DNA of 64,000 bases from Otatea glauca (GCA_036346275.1 CM070713.1:72036382-72100381), one strand, 5' to 3'. Shown: positions 21,751-34,860, numbered from the stretch's first letter. Notes: generated by a model not told the origin, from the letters alone. A program made the numbers and translations.

Positions 21751-22714
21751 TAGAGGTGGGCACTGGGCCGGGCTATTTTGGGCCGGCCCGAGGCACGCCC
21801 GGCCCAGCACAACCCACGGCCCGGTACGATCCACGGCCCGGCACGACACTGTTTCAAAAGGATCGGGCGGTCCAAGACGGTTGCGGCCAGTGCGCCGCGG
21901 CTTGCCAATCGAGCACGATGGGCGGCCGGCCAAGACGGCCCGAACGCCGTTCGTCTTGAGGCACGCGGCGACGTTCGACGGCGACGTCGGCCGTGCAACA
22001 CGCAGCAGTCCCTGTGGCAACCTTGGCAAGACGGCCGAACTCGCGACGCGTCTTGAGCTTCACCTCTCATGCGCGTCGCGTCCGCCTCGACAATTGAGTA
22101 GAGGAGGAGCTCGAGTGCTCGACCGTCGGCCGGGGGGAGAGGAGAGAGGTGGTGAGGCGGTAGGGAGGTGAGACGGAGCCGGGGAAGACAAGGCGGAGGA
22201 GGTGGAAGCCCGGCAGAGGGGCGAGGAGGAGGGGCGTGGGCGTGGTGGCTCGAGGAAAAGGGAGAGAGTATGCGGAAGCCAAGGACAATACATGTGATGG
22301 TGTAATGTACTTATGCATAGGAATGTGCATGTATTGCCATTTAGTATGCACTAATCGATTGTTTATTTTTGACTATATATATGTTAAATAATGCATCGAT
22401 CGATGTCTTCCATAATCTCCTACATCAATGCCAACTAGGCTATACATTCATTGCATCTTGTAGTATTGTATACGCATACTACTACAAGCAACCGGGTCCT
22501 TTCCTCTTATCGCAATAGTGTAAATGGGTGAACTTGGGCCGACGCACGCGGCGAGCACGAACGCAAATGGACCGTGCAGGCTCATCGAAGACGAAGCCGG
22601 GCCACCAAGACGGCAGACGACGGCACGACGGGCCGTCGCGCGCGTGCACGGTTTAAACCCGAAGCACGATAGGCCGGGCCGGGCCGGGCCGGCCCGGTAC
22701 GACGCCCACCTCTA
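21751..22714. mobile_element. Non-autonomous hAT element, 964 bp, TSD GCCACGGC
   Basis: Terminal inverted repeats TAGAGGTGGGC / GCCCACCTCTA are flanked by a perfect 8-bp duplication GCCACGGC (21743-21750, 22715-22722). Subterminal zones on both sides are packed with GGCCGGGCC, CGGCCCGG and GCACGA motifs in both orientations, as expected for transposase-binding sites. No transposase ORF is present; the long GC-rich frames on both strands are composition artefacts. A near-perfect 32-bp palindrome lies inside at 22457-22488. Confidence 0.9.
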
Positions 22715-22722
22715 GCCACGGC

Positions 22723-24040
22723 AGCTAAACCGGGCCATTGGCAGCAATTCAGAAAAGTCTCCCATGTATCTCGCCTGCATGCAACGCGGCCAATTCCACC
22801 GTGCTTCCGAAGCCTTCGAACAATTGAATGCCGTCGCGGAGACGACGCTGCCCCGGGCCCGGCCTACCTGCCCGCCATTTACTGCGACCGCATGCACGCC
22901 ACGGCGAGACGGACGAGGCAGAGGCCGCACGGCACACCGGGCTCGTGCGCGCGCGCCGTGGGTCACTCACCGCGAATAAATCAGCAAACCCCCGGAGCCG
23001 GGAGTGGGGGCAGTAAGGAAGGGCTAGTACGTACGTGACAGCGTCACATGGCCAATCCACGCGTCGTACGGATACCACTGCCGCGGCTGGCCCATCGTGG
23101 CTTGCATCGAGCGGCCGACTCGAAAGGGAATGAAACGACGACGGGACGATCGCTGTTTCGTTTAAAGATGGTAGCAGTAGCAGTATGTACGTTTACAGGT
23201 CCATGTTCGTCTTTAAGTTGGAGAAACGGAGGTGACGTGAGTTTTATGAATCCCTGTTTGAAAATGTTCTTCGATTGTTGTAGTATTAGTAAATATTCAA
23301 TTCAATTAATACGGTTTGAAAACTGGCCACAACCACTGTTTACTACTGGTACTGGTAGCTCCCTTTATCAGTCCAGACTCCAGACTAGTAGTGCAGTTTT
23401 GAAAAACAAAAAAAGCGGCTGCTGTACAGGGCAAGTCCTGAGGCCGATCAAAACCAGCAGAATTTCAAATCCTTCATGACCAAGTTGGACTTGCCAGCCT
23501 ACCCACATTCCGATTCCCAGTCAGTCAGCAACCGGTGCATACCATTGCAGCAGTGCCAGTACCAAACCTGTGAAGCAGTAGCAAGGATTGACGTACAGAA
23601 CATCACAATCTTGGGATTTTTCCTTAGCCGAGGGTAAGCATCAAGTCGCTGCGGAGTCAGGAGTGACTAACTAGCTAACAATTACGACGGACCATGCAAA
23701 AACCAGGGGTTTCCTGTCCTGGCTTGCCAACATTCGTAAATCTTGAACACTGTCCATCATAATTAAAGGCGTGTGAATTGGACGGGCTACCACCCACCAA
23801 GCATGACACTGAAGCCTGAAGAGAAGAAAGAACAGAGAAGACGTAAGATTTTGCCTTTTGGCACAGAGGGATACGATGATACGAGCGGAGCAAATGCAGC
23901 AATGGAAAGCGCCATGTGGGGCCAGTTCTTGCTTGAGCTGGAAGACAGCTCCTCTTCCATGTCAATCGAGGACAACAACGGCATGAGAGGACACAAGCCT
24001 ACGTACAAAAGCAAACAAAAGATTGGTAGTAAAGGCTGAA
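22723..24040. other. Unassigned intergenic sequence
   Basis: No recognised gene. A 88-codon frame at 23773-24039 (+) lacks splice context or a known motif and is not called. The right end grades into the 3' flank of the DEG9 gene. Confidence 0.35.
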
Positions 24041-24566
24041 ATATCAGTGGTACGACTTGGCCGGCGACCACACTACGTACTAGTTCTTAACTGATGAAGA
24101 TTGCTACTTGAACAAACGAGAGCTCACCGACAGAGTCAAATATGAAGATTTCACTCCAAATTTTACATTGGCTGTGTGCAAGGATAACTACTGACGAGGA
24201 TGCAATTTGTGTTGGACTTTGTTGGGTGTCCAGGTAAAATATAAAGCATGATCTCTTCTGCTTACCAATTTAATGTGATAAAAAAAAACAAAACCATGTT
24301 TATTAACCACTATCGCTTTCATGATGACTCGTTGCTGGTAACCACTCCAGCGTATGGTGATGTGACGCTCGCTTACTACTCTGGGCCTTCTTTGGTGAAG
24401 CTAGACACCAACCTGCTCTTTGAAATCCAGAACCTCTGAAAGGCTTTCAATTCATAAAATCAGGCTTCTCTCGGGCTGGACATTGTACCAAGCTACTAAT
24501 CAATTCAACCAAAAATGTGGCCCAAGCAGGGCCACCAGATAGCCGAAGGCTTGCATCTTGCTCCCA

Positions 24567-27500
24567 TTAAGTCTTCAGGTCATCAGACATTGCCGATGGT
24601 ATACAGTGTGTTGTCAGAATGTCCTGAGTAGCAACCTTCGCAGTTTTTGTCTCGAGGACAACAATCTGTCAAAACATACATAGGTAAGTAACGTTTTTTG
24701 GGTGTGTGTGTGTGGGGTGGGGAGGGGGGGGGGGGGGGTTAGGATCATGCCATGCGATCGTTTCATCAATTAGCAAGAGGCATATTCTTACAAGGGAAAA
24801 TTAGCTCATTAACGCTGCAAAGATGTATAAACTGGAAAATAATATCCAATATGAGGACCACTTGTCAATTACAGCATGATCTTAGCAGTGTACTAAGCAA
24901 TTTGCAAGAGGCATATTCTTACAAGGGAAAATTAGCTCAGTAACGCTGCAAAGATGTATAAACTGGAAAATAATATCCAATATGAGGGCCACTTGTCAAT
25001 TACAGCATGATCTTAGTAGTGTACTAAGCAATTTGCCCTTATATTTCAACTCTACCTAGTCACGATGAACTACCGGTAGAATTTGAGGAAAAACTAGCCT
25101 AGCTAATATCTGCAATTTTTCCATGGACTTGAAAGAGTTAATGTGGGTTGGCTCGAGAGATGTTTATAGCAGGAAAGATTACATAAAGAAGGAATCTGGG
25201 GATACCTGGTTATACTCCAGATCAAACTTCAAGAATCCATCCTTGCAATTTTCCACCATTGTCACTAAGTTCTTCAAATTTTTTACAGGCTGACCATTGA
25301 CAGCAAGGACCTATTGACAAGATGACAATAAATGGTTTTAGTTACCACTCACCAAACTAAATCAGAAAAGTCATTATCCACATAATAGTGATAAATCATT
25401 TTGGCTTTCAGAAACAACAGGGGAAAACAGAGAGGTGCTGGAGTACTATCAGACAGCACCCAGAACATATATATATAATTTGGCAAACATATTAAACTGC
25501 AAGCGCTTCACTACAGAAATACATATAGAAAAGGACTATCAATATATCAATAAATACATGGGCAAGTGATAGCTGGCTGGCAGAATTCCAGAGTGCAGAC
25601 ATTGGCTTTAAAACAATATGCCTGGAGAAACTGCTAGAGTCAACCAAAATAATTCATGGTAGTGGACCCCAGAACTTCTTATTACCTGAGTATTCACAAT
25701 ATCTTCATAACCGATGTTGATATCTGCCACAAGCACCTGCAATGGTGCAACACGTATCATTAAGTTGAATCGAAAGAAAATTCTAGCTAGCTATGGAGCA
25801 AAATGAATACTCGAGCCGTATCAGGACATAAATTTTCATGAACAATTAGTGTGGGAAGAACTTGTAACCTGTGATACTACCACCAGCTGTTCATCAGGTG
25901 ATTGGGCCATTGCATGTAAATGCTTGACCAACAACTTCACAGGTGCATCATATTCATAGTCCTTTCCATACTGATACATAAGCAGATCAAGTGAGCTTAA
26001 GGAAGGAAAAGGAATTCTAACAGAAAATTTTCTTAAAATGAAATTAAGCTAACAGAGATGTAACAAGCAGTTGCAGAAGAAAATTGCTAAAACTAGGACA
26101 TAAACAAATTGGTATGTGATTTGGAAGTCTTCTAGAAAGTTTGTCCAAGAAAAGTAGCTTGCAAGAACTCATTGTCAAGTATTAAGTCCTAACATGATCT
26201 AATTTACAATATTGAGCAAGACTAAAATAAGACTCTTACAGGGACTTCTTTGTCGCTAACCCCACAATACCAATATGTGACCTTATGCTTGAGTCATATA
26301 CACACTAGCATCTATTACTGCCCTTATAACAGCAACTGAAACACAAATCAAAGTTGTGCTTGGGGTATGTTAATTTTATGTTCTTCATAAGATCCGGGAA
26401 ATAAAATTAACAGCATAGTGCATCCCTCACCACCGAGCTTCTAGGGCTATAAGCTAGTGAATTTGGAAGATCAAAGAAGTTATCAATATCTAATCGCTGC
26501 ATAAAGTAAAGATCATAGTTACCGGATTCACTATAAACCCCCGTGAATCGAATTCATCGAACCCGGACCGGTTTAGGGCATGGGGTTCGTGTTTGTAGTG
26601 GAACTTGGAAGAAAAAGTGGTGAACCACGAACCCAAATCCCGTACTGCGACTCGGATGAACTGCGATTCTGGTAACTATATTGAAGAACATTTGCACCGC
26701 AGCACTATTTCTCTCCAGGGTGTAACCATAGTATGCTTGGAGGCATTTCAAGTGAATAAATTCCATTAAGAGCCTGTTAGTGTATAAGGCACCGCTACTG
26801 GCTCCCTGGAAGATCAGGCTTTTCAGGATTGTCACAAATCATACTGAAATGCAGGACATTGACAGCCTACCAAGGATGTACTCTTGTTTGTTGGTTATTC
26901 AATGAACTGAAAACATAATGAAAAAAAGAAAATAGATACCTCAGATCGAAGATATGGAACAGAGACAGCTGCAAAAACAAAGCCAGCAACAATGTAATAT
27001 GATGGTGGCCTGCCCTTGACATGAGCTGCAATGAGTCTCTTGTGGGTTGCTAGCTTTATTTTAAATTCATGAACTTTAGAATTGCGCAGAACTTTAACAA
27101 GGGCTTTCTCGCCAGTATATTTCTGAGAAACAAGATAACTGAAGCCAATGCGCTCACCATGCCTGAAAGGAACTGGTGACCAAAAAAATGGGTAAGCAAC
27201 AAGCATTTGTTAATATAGGTAATTATTGCTTAAGTGAGAAAGCTAGAGTTTTTATCAGGAATACATGAAACATTTAAGTTCATTTAAATGGCTAGAAAGT
27301 TAACACAGAAAAATGTTCGCCAATATAAACAAAAGAGCAATCCTTTTAGCACCACATGTGGAAATTTGACAAGATTTGTGCATTTACTAGATTCAAATGA
27401 AAACAAAATTCATCTGTCAGGTTGACAAGCTACAAATATGCTACATGTATAAAAAACCGGAATAAAGTTCTGCATAAGCTAGCAGAATTATGATTTCAAT

Positions 27501-30251
27501 AAGAACCGGCATTTGGACTATCTAGAACGAAAGAATTATCATATTAACAAAGCTTTAAGAAACATTTCCACACATCAACTACAAACGCGATGGGAGCGCG
27601 ACACAGGTGATATCTAGAACAAGAGAAAAACATGGTAACAGCAACAAGCCACTACTGCATGTAGGCTTGTACCAGTCCAATAAAGATATGGCATGCATGA
27701 TTGCACTTGTGTATAGCAGAATATAGTGTATCGAATGTAACAAGTTACAATGCACAAAGAGTTAAAATAACCTTCATGGTTTGAAGGTACAACTAACCTG
27801 TACCATCATTGGCAATGTCAATACCATCGAAGCTAAGAATAATATCTGAGGGCTGTAATAATCCAGACTCGGGAGCAGTGGGCTCCACCCTCCTAACACG
27901 AACACCCTTTTTATCAGGTTTCATTCCCATTGCTTTGCGGAGATCAGGATTTTCCATTTTCTGCCATTCTATCCCAAGTATAGGGAAACCTGAAATAATA
28001 TCACAAAAAGATAATCAACAAATCACATGGCAAACGCAGAATATCTGAGAGAGAGAGAGAGAGAGAGAAACGAACATTATAGCACTAAGTATTAGATGAA
28101 GGGACCGCAAGAACTATTTCTCATAAAAATGTTTCTGTAACTTGCATCATAAGATCAATAAGGAAAATGGACTCATCAACCAGGGCAATGCATCTGCAGT
28201 GCAGAAAACTGGATAGTGCATTAAAGAAATGGGAAAGAGAGGGACTAAGCAATTTGATCAACAGATTGCAGAAACTAATAGTACAGGAGATAGAAATACT
28301 GAGCAGCAGGATCTCCATTTGACAAATCTCGCTGATACTTAATTAATTTCATGATAACCATTAACCAACCAAACCTAAGCGATCACTTAAGCAATATCAA
28401 TCATTAGACTAAAGCACACAAGTCCTTAGAAGGGGAAAAGCCCCCCTATGGAACTCAGTGGTCATAATAATTAATAAATGATTGCCATGTCATAAGGAAC
28501 AATTGGATCCATACCCTGATAGAGATTATTCCTATCAATACCGTTCAACAAGTTCTAATGTACCACTTAAAATGATATGAACGAATACCAAAAGAAGAGT
28601 TCATTATGCTTGAGACCAGCAATAAATTAAATCAATAATCATAATAATAAAAAGGCCAATTGTATATTCCATACAATTATAGAATATGACAATTTACCTG
28701 TATACTCTCCAGATTTTTCATAGTCTTGAATGAAGTGCATAATAACTGGGGTGGGTATCACATAACCTATATTCTCTGCATCTTCATGCTTGAGAGATTG
28801 AAAAGCTATACCAACACATTTGCCCCTATCATTAAAAGCAGGGCCACCTGAATTTCCTGAATTAATAGCTGCATCTATCTGTCCATAGGAAAAGGCCCAG
28901 ATTAAATAGGTTAAACGGTATATAAATTACGATTTCTCCAATTGTTAACCTCACATATAATATTATTCTAAAGAGAATTATTTAAAGGAATGAGAAAATT
29001 TTGGAAGAAAAAAGTACCTGCAATCCTAGAAGTTCTGTGGAACCATGAACATATGAAAGTATTTCTATCCTAGAGACCACACCGCTTGTCACAGATATTG
29101 TATCTCCTCCGATTGGATAACCAACAACAGTAACCGCATCCTGAAGTGCTGGTAACGATCCAAACTCAATTGGAGAAACTCCTTCCCAGAATTCATCATC
29201 ATTGACAGTTAAAAGCGCTGAAATGAATAGAAAATTTCAAGTTAAGCCACATAAGCTATGAAAACAATTTCTTCTATACCCATTCAACAAGAAAACTTCC
29301 AGGTTCAAATATTTAAACCTGTAATCTATTCCAAGAGCTCAGATTTACAAAAATTCATCTGTACATGCTTCAGCATTTTCAAACCCATATGTTCTGAAAC
29401 TACAACAAAGTAACCAACTTTTCAACTGAGAATACCAATAATCTGACTCCATATGCAATAATTTCGCTACTCTCCACAACTACATGTCAGGTCTCACATG
29501 ATCACATCATAAGTCATACTCATAACTATCTAATACACGGCAGAAAAAAGGGTCCAAACCAAGCACCTAAAGTTTCCAACTTTCAGCAACGCAGGGGGCA
29601 TTAGAGGAGTCTGTGCAATGATGCAAAAGCTCTATAGCACAATCAATATTAAAAGAAAAAAAAGAGAGTAACAGACCACGCAGATGGTGGAAGATAAGGG
29701 AGAGCGTACGCACCAATGTCGCACTCCGTGCCGATGGCGAGGACGGTGGCTAGGTACTTGGTGTCGGAGCCGCGCTTCTTAAGCTTGACCTGGGTGTAGT
29801 GCTCCACGGAGTGGGCGTTTGTGAGGACGCGGCGTCCGCCGATGATGAAGCCGCTGCTGCTGGAGCTATACTGCCGCTTCATCTGCCATGGCAGCGAGAA
29901 GTTGGGCTCCGTGTGCACGCAGAACACCTTCACCACCGCATCCATGGACGGCATCACCCTCCCAACCTCCTCCCAGCCGGCGGGGAGCGCCTCCGCTACC
30001 GCATCCCCTCCATTCGCCACCGGCTTAGGCTCCCCGTGGCTGCGAGGGGATGGCGGGCGCGAGGCGTCCGCGTCGGCTGGGGCCTCGTGGCGGCGCGACT
30101 TGCGCCCGCGTCGGCCAGCGGCGGTGGGGGCGGGGTTCTCAGAGACTGCGGCGGCGGCATCGGGGGGCAGGGAGCGGTGGTCGGGGGCCGCTTTGTTCTT
30201 GCGGCCGCGCTTGCGCTTGCCCTTGGAGGTGGAGCCAGAGGGATCGTCCAT
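24567..30251 (-). CDS. DEGP9: DEG9 (protease Do-like 9) HtrA-family serine protease, 9 exons
   Basis: ATP-independent HtrA/Do serine endopeptidase. The Arabidopsis orthologue acts in the nucleus and degrades response regulator ARR4 (family knowledge). Exons (complement): 29714-30251, 29018-29217, 28698-28878, 27798-27989, 26940-27172, 25869-25970, 25686-25736, 25206-25310, 24567-24665; every border is GT..AG and all phases fit, giving 566 aa. The N-terminus is basic (GKRKRGRKNK, GRRGRKSRRH), consistent with nuclear targeting. The catalytic triad is complete: H147 in LTNAHSVEHY, D178 in GTECDIALLTV, S256 in NSGNSGGPAF. A PDZ domain follows (about 300-400, with SDIILSFDGIDI) and a second PDZ-like C-terminal part (VLAVNGQPVKNLKNLV). 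The last intron contains a tandem duplication and the fifth intron a MITE; neither touches a splice site. Confidence 0.95.
24700..24739. repeat. GT/G low-complexity run in the last DEG9 intron
   Basis: A short GT repeat passes into GGGGTGGGGA and an uninterrupted run of about 16 G residues, close to the splice acceptor side of exon 9 as read on the minus strand. Length is likely polymorphic and prone to sequencing error. Confidence 0.8.
24773..25034. repeat. 131-bp tandem duplication in the last DEG9 intron
   Basis: Units 24773-24903 and 24904-25034 differ at only a few positions (for example GCTCATTAA versus GCTCAGTAA and GAGGACC versus GAGGGCC). A recent intronic duplication; no coding sequence is involved. 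Confidence 0.9.
26515..26679. mobile_element. Small MITE-like element in DEG9 intron 5
   Basis: Inverted termini ATAGTTACCGGATTC and GATTCTGGTAACTAT match at 13 of 15 positions around a 165-bp unit whose base composition is higher in GC than the intron. No clear TSD was seen, so the superfamily is open. Confidence 0.5.
28047..28069. repeat. (GA)n microsatellite in DEG9 intron
   Basis: An uninterrupted GA run of about eleven units in the intron between exons 3 and 4. Confidence 0.9.
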
Positions 30252-30480
30252 GGATGCGGGCTAGGGTTTCGCCGCGCGAGGAGGGGCCGAGCCGAGGAAT
30301 AGAAGACTGACTCGGTCGGAGTATTATGGAGAGGCGTCGGGTTCAACCGGGAGATGGATACCGTCATTACCGTGCGCCGCACCGAACCGTACTTTCAGGC
30401 TTCCGCTTTCGACATGAGTTTACGTAAACAGGTCAAGGGTTTGACTTAGCCTCTTTGGAACATTGATAAACTGAGTTACA
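30252..30480 (-). promoter_or_regulatory. 5' UTR and promoter region of DEG9
   Basis: GC-rich sequence directly upstream of the DEG9 ATG. No TATA box was recognised, in line with a housekeeping gene. No divergent gene was found on the other side. Confidence 0.35.
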
Positions 30481-31947
30481 ACGCTGAAGATTCTACAGGT
30501 ACAGGGAAAAAAGCTTAGTTACCGCAACACAGATATTCTGCTGCAACCAGGTTCTATTACATAGGATATTCCTAACCTGAATCTTCATCAATTTCTTCCG
30601 ATTTTTTTTGTTTACTATGGAGAGGTGTTAAGATGATAAGTGCCCTGATGGTGATGTCTGTATAAGAATTGTTTGCTGTTCTTAAGGAAATCTGGTTTTC
30701 TCAGGTGCATTCATGAGCCATGACAGATGTCGAGCAAAATGCAGGTGTTGATCGCATCTGAGACATGCCAGGGGGTTTGCTGCCTGCCTTATCAGGGATT
30801 TAATCAGATGTTTGTTTGGGCGTGTGATGGTCAAATTGTTACCTGGTTGCAAGTAAGATTAGCCTTACTGTTACCTTGTTTCAGTGCTATTCTTTTTGGC
30901 CATCATGCCCAGCAATCACTGCATGTTAATTTTCTCCTTGTCTCCTCACTCCACTGAAAACAACAAACCAGCTGGTCCAATGAACTGCAAAGATCTCTGT
31001 AATTTAATTCAGACTTATCCACCCTGGACCTGAATTGGTTTCGTTTGATGTATCCGTTGTCTTTGTGCTGTTCTTTTGTGCTGATGTATCAGCAATATGA
31101 CGTTGTTAGACGAATGGTTGCTTACTTGTCTTCTAATATCTAGTGATACTATGGTAGTTTCGAACAATGAGATATTGCAATATTGCTTCTAGTCTTCTAC
31201 CTGTTCTATATCTGCATGAACTAAGATTTCTTCTGTAGAAATTCTCCATTTGCATTAGATAATTCTCTACTTTGCTGCTTCTGATCATATAAAAGCATAC
31301 GATCGACCGTTATGACCAATATTTGTTGGTTCATTCGTGTACTTTCTTTCTTTATGGTCAAAAGACAAGTTAGAGCCTCAAGCTCTACTTCTCTACCCTC
31401 ATTCATCATGCCGACTATGACACTTGCCTAACTTTGTCCACATGGCATCGATTGATGCTTCCATTTCATGAATGCTTTTACTATGACGCAAACTCCCCAA
31501 GCTAATGCATGGTCAAATGCTGAAATCTTTTCATGTAGAAGTTTTGCATCTGTGGAAGAGAGAAGCTTGAAAACTACACTAGCAGCAGCAGCATACTTGC
31601 TTTCGGAATTACGTTATGAGGCTCTCTAGTCTTTATGAATGGTTTTCCTAGAGTAACTGGACTACCTTTCTGCCATGGTCTAATGCAGGAATTGTAGACG
31701 CAACGCTGTTGTCCTGTACATGCTGATGCTACCCTGCACGAGTACTAAATATCCAATGAGCTTTCCTGGTCTATGTCAAGACTAGTGAGTAGTAACCTTA
31801 TGCATGCATGTTCGAGTTTGATGTATCTGTAGACGTCCATATAGTAGATTAATTGGCTTAACCAGTCTCTTAGAAGTGGATCTTTCCAAATTCCAACTCA
31901 TTGGTATAATTGCCAACTTGATGTTAGGATTATCCATACGTGCAAAG
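30481..31947. other. Unassigned intergenic sequence
   Basis: No ORF with coding character and no element ends recognised. Probably distal DEG9 promoter and old debris. Confidence 0.4.
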
Positions 31948-32850
31948 TGTTGGAATTATTCGGGCTAGCCCATTAATTCACAAATAATTATTGAAAAATC
32001 CCAAAAGCTCATTAGGTGGAAGAGAGGTGAAAATGCAATAGTTCCACATTGCTAGTGGAGGTGGATGAATTATAAGGGGAGGTTCCCTCCACCATGCTTG
32101 AGCATGAGAAGAAGAAAAAGAGAACACACGCGCGCTCGCTCGCCTCGCCAAGCGGCGCGTACGCGATATGCGTGTGAATGGTGCAGCGAAATCAAGTCCA
32201 ATGGCTTGCGCAGGCGTAGTTCTCTTTTGCAGTTTTTGCAGCGTGGGACTAGGTAGTTAACACAGTTACGTTAACGTGGTATTAACTGCGCGAACGAATC
32301 TGTAACTGACTCGAATCGTAGAGCGGATTTTACGCGGTATCTGTAACCGATTCGTATCGTGCTCCACGATTCTCTCTCTGTTATATATACATAGAATAGA
32401 GATCAGATATCTCTTGAACATTATGCCTTCCTTCAGTACCGCGTTGCCTCCGTTTTCCCCATCCCTACGTCGGCGTGCACCGACTATTGGGAGAGCAGGT
32501 CTCTGAAACGTCCGTCCTTGAGATACTGCACCGGGAGAAGGCGAATCACGTTTTTGGGAAGCGTCTTCACTCGACTGCTCGCTGTTTTCTTCATCGTCGA
32601 TCGGCTTCGACTACATCGTCTGTTGTTCTTCATCGACATCAATTACCGGTTCGGCCACCTCTTCGCGTTATCTCGGTAACGCACGAAAACCGCAACTATG
32701 TTCTGTTTATTTGTTAATATGCATGAGATACGCATTGCAATTGGTATATTGCATCTGTCTAGTTTATTTATTTCTATTGTTCTATCTTCAATTATCATCA
32801 TAGCTTATTTTCGAAATAAATTCATCATTAATATGCCTATATTTCCAACA
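31948..32850 (+). mobile_element. Ty1/copia solo LTR, 903 bp, TSD CAAAG
   Basis: Begins TGTTGGAATTATTCGGGC and ends CCTATATTTCCAACA, so the termini form the TGTTGGAA/TTCCAACA inverted pair. It is flanked by a perfect 5-bp duplication CAAAG (31943-31947, 32851-32855). A TATATATA-type box at about 32.38 kb sets the plus orientation. No internal region remains. Confidence 0.9.
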
Positions 32851-32855
32851 CAAAG

Positions 32856-33830
32856 CACATTATAACCTCTCTTGATTTGAATGGAACACTGCTGAACTCT
32901 GGTGCTTTGAAGTTTCCTAACTGGGAGCCTGACTTCTCATAGCTGATTTTTTCTGCTTACTGAGAGTGACTTGTCCCAACTAGTCCTCGTCAGTATGCAT
33001 AAGCAAATTATTATGTACAAAACTTAGTATCTAAATCATGGGTAACTAGGATTCCCTGGATCTCAGGTTGCCGCTAAGCCCACCCGGTGGATTTTGATCT
33101 GCGTGGCGCATATTTCGTGCAGCACTCCGTCAGTGCTAAGTTACCTCCTGCGAACCACGGACAATTGTTTAAATAAGCATTCCATCGCTACACTGCCGAA
33201 TGAGTTTAAGCATCTAATTTTGAAAGCTTGATAGCTCAATTATCTCTCACTTTCAAAGCTATCTGTCAGGCCTCCTTGCAAAAGCATGCATTGCACAAAG
33301 TAGAAACAAGCCCATGGCCCTTAGCTAGTCAAGCCTAGTTTCTGCCCCGCTTGAGCAGGCTTTCTTGTGCTGGGTACTGATCCCAATAATTTCCTAAGCA
33401 AGTCATCACTGAACTCCCCAGCTTTTGTCACCATCCACCTTGCAAGAGCTGAAGATCCCCCACACCTTTCCCCAGATTTGATGGCTGTTATTTCACTTTC
33501 TGTATATTAGGGATCTCTTCCTCTCTTTATCTCAAGCACACATCAGGTCACAAGTAAGCACACACATACAGAGACCATATGCATGGACCAATATGGCCAC
33601 TCTGCTGTTTGGTGAGGAATCCATCAGTCAGACAGACCCTATGGTAAAGGAAGAACAAGCCTTGATGTCTCACAAATAATTCTTGCTTTTCCATGTGCCT
33701 TCCATTCTGTAAAGGTGGTGAGGAGAAAAACGTTCAGTGCCTTTGTTAATAATGAGTAAACACTTGTTCCTCCCCTAAGAGTCAAATGTCACATCCTCAC
33801 GGAGAGCATATGCAGAGTCAGTAGGCATTT
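32856..33830. other. Unassigned intergenic sequence
   Basis: No gene, tRNA or recognised microRNA sequence was found on inspection. Confidence 0.35.
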
Positions 33831-33839
33831 TGGTAACGG

Positions 33840-34044
33840 GGCAGGTCCTGTGCAGTTTCTTAGAGACTGCAACTTAAACAGTCGTATGCGTGCTATTGGA
33901 TAAAAAAAACGCAGGTCCAGATCGATCTGAATACTTAGCACATGAGTTTGAAAGATCTGAGCCGTCTGTTCGCTTGATTGGATGGTCCAGACCTATGAAG
34001 ACTATTTAAGTTGCAGTCCCAAGGACTACACCGGATCTCCCTCC
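33840..34044. mobile_element. Mutator-type MITE, 205 bp, TSD TGGTAACGG
   Basis: Imperfect terminal inverted repeats of about 35-40 bp, sharing the inner block GACTGCAACTTAA, are bracketed by an identical 9-bp duplication TGGTAACGG (33831-33839, 34045-34053). A 9-bp TSD and long TIRs are the Mutator signature. No ORF. Confidence 0.8.
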
Positions 34045-34053
34045 TGGTAACGG

Positions 34054-34805
34054 TGCCTTCTGCAAATGCAGACCCCTGGAGTTCCTGGTGTGTGGTTGTT
34101 GGCCAGGAGAGGCAGGAGCAACTTATCAGAGGCCAAAGAACATGGAAACTCTAATTGATTTGATGCGTCTGTTAATGGTCTGATGGATTTTTTCGGAAAG
34201 TTTCTAGCATTTTGTTCCTAGTACTTTCAGACACCCTTCATCAGTTTTTAGTATATGGAGTAGTATATACATATGCTAACACACATCGCGTGTTGTTTCA
34301 CGTTGCGCCAGTCGGTGAATTGCTGTAGGTTCCCTTTTTCAGCCGTTTATGCCGAAGTGAGGAAGAACAGCAGGATGCAGCGTTGGATTGGATCGGGTGG
34401 TCAATTATGTACTCAGAGGCAGATTGAAGAACCATACCCTGATACCCATAAAATTCTCTCTTTCGAGTTCTATTATTCGAAGATTCCGATCACTCGTTCT
34501 ATTTATTTTTCTGGTTTAATCATGAGTGGGACACAACAAATTGATGGCAACTTTGCATGGTACGTAGTACGTACCAAGACTGTCCTATCTGCAGGAGACT
34601 GTGGAACCCATGGTACAGTGCTTGGCTTTGTCTTCTATTATACTGTACTAGTATCCTGTCAGGGCTTCTGAAAGCTAATTAATCCTATGGACACATGCTT
34701 CCATCAAGGATAAGGTTGTTTTTCAACGACTGCAATTTGGAGAGAAAGATGTTAGACGTCATACTAGCTGTGAATGGTTGTCCGTTTACATATCACTTTT
34801 CTTGT

Positions 34806-34860
<55 letters not shown>

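Noticed and set aside
23773..24039. 88-codon plus-strand ORF downstream of DEG9
   Set aside because: No homology recognised, no splice context, low-complexity acidic serine stretch; kept out of the gene list.
33400..33760. Possible microRNA or small peptide locus
   Set aside because: No known mature microRNA sequence and no extended fold-back could be seen.
34273..34671. 132-codon plus-strand ORF
   Set aside because: No motif, no neighbouring exon, AT/GC composition as in flanking intergenic DNA.
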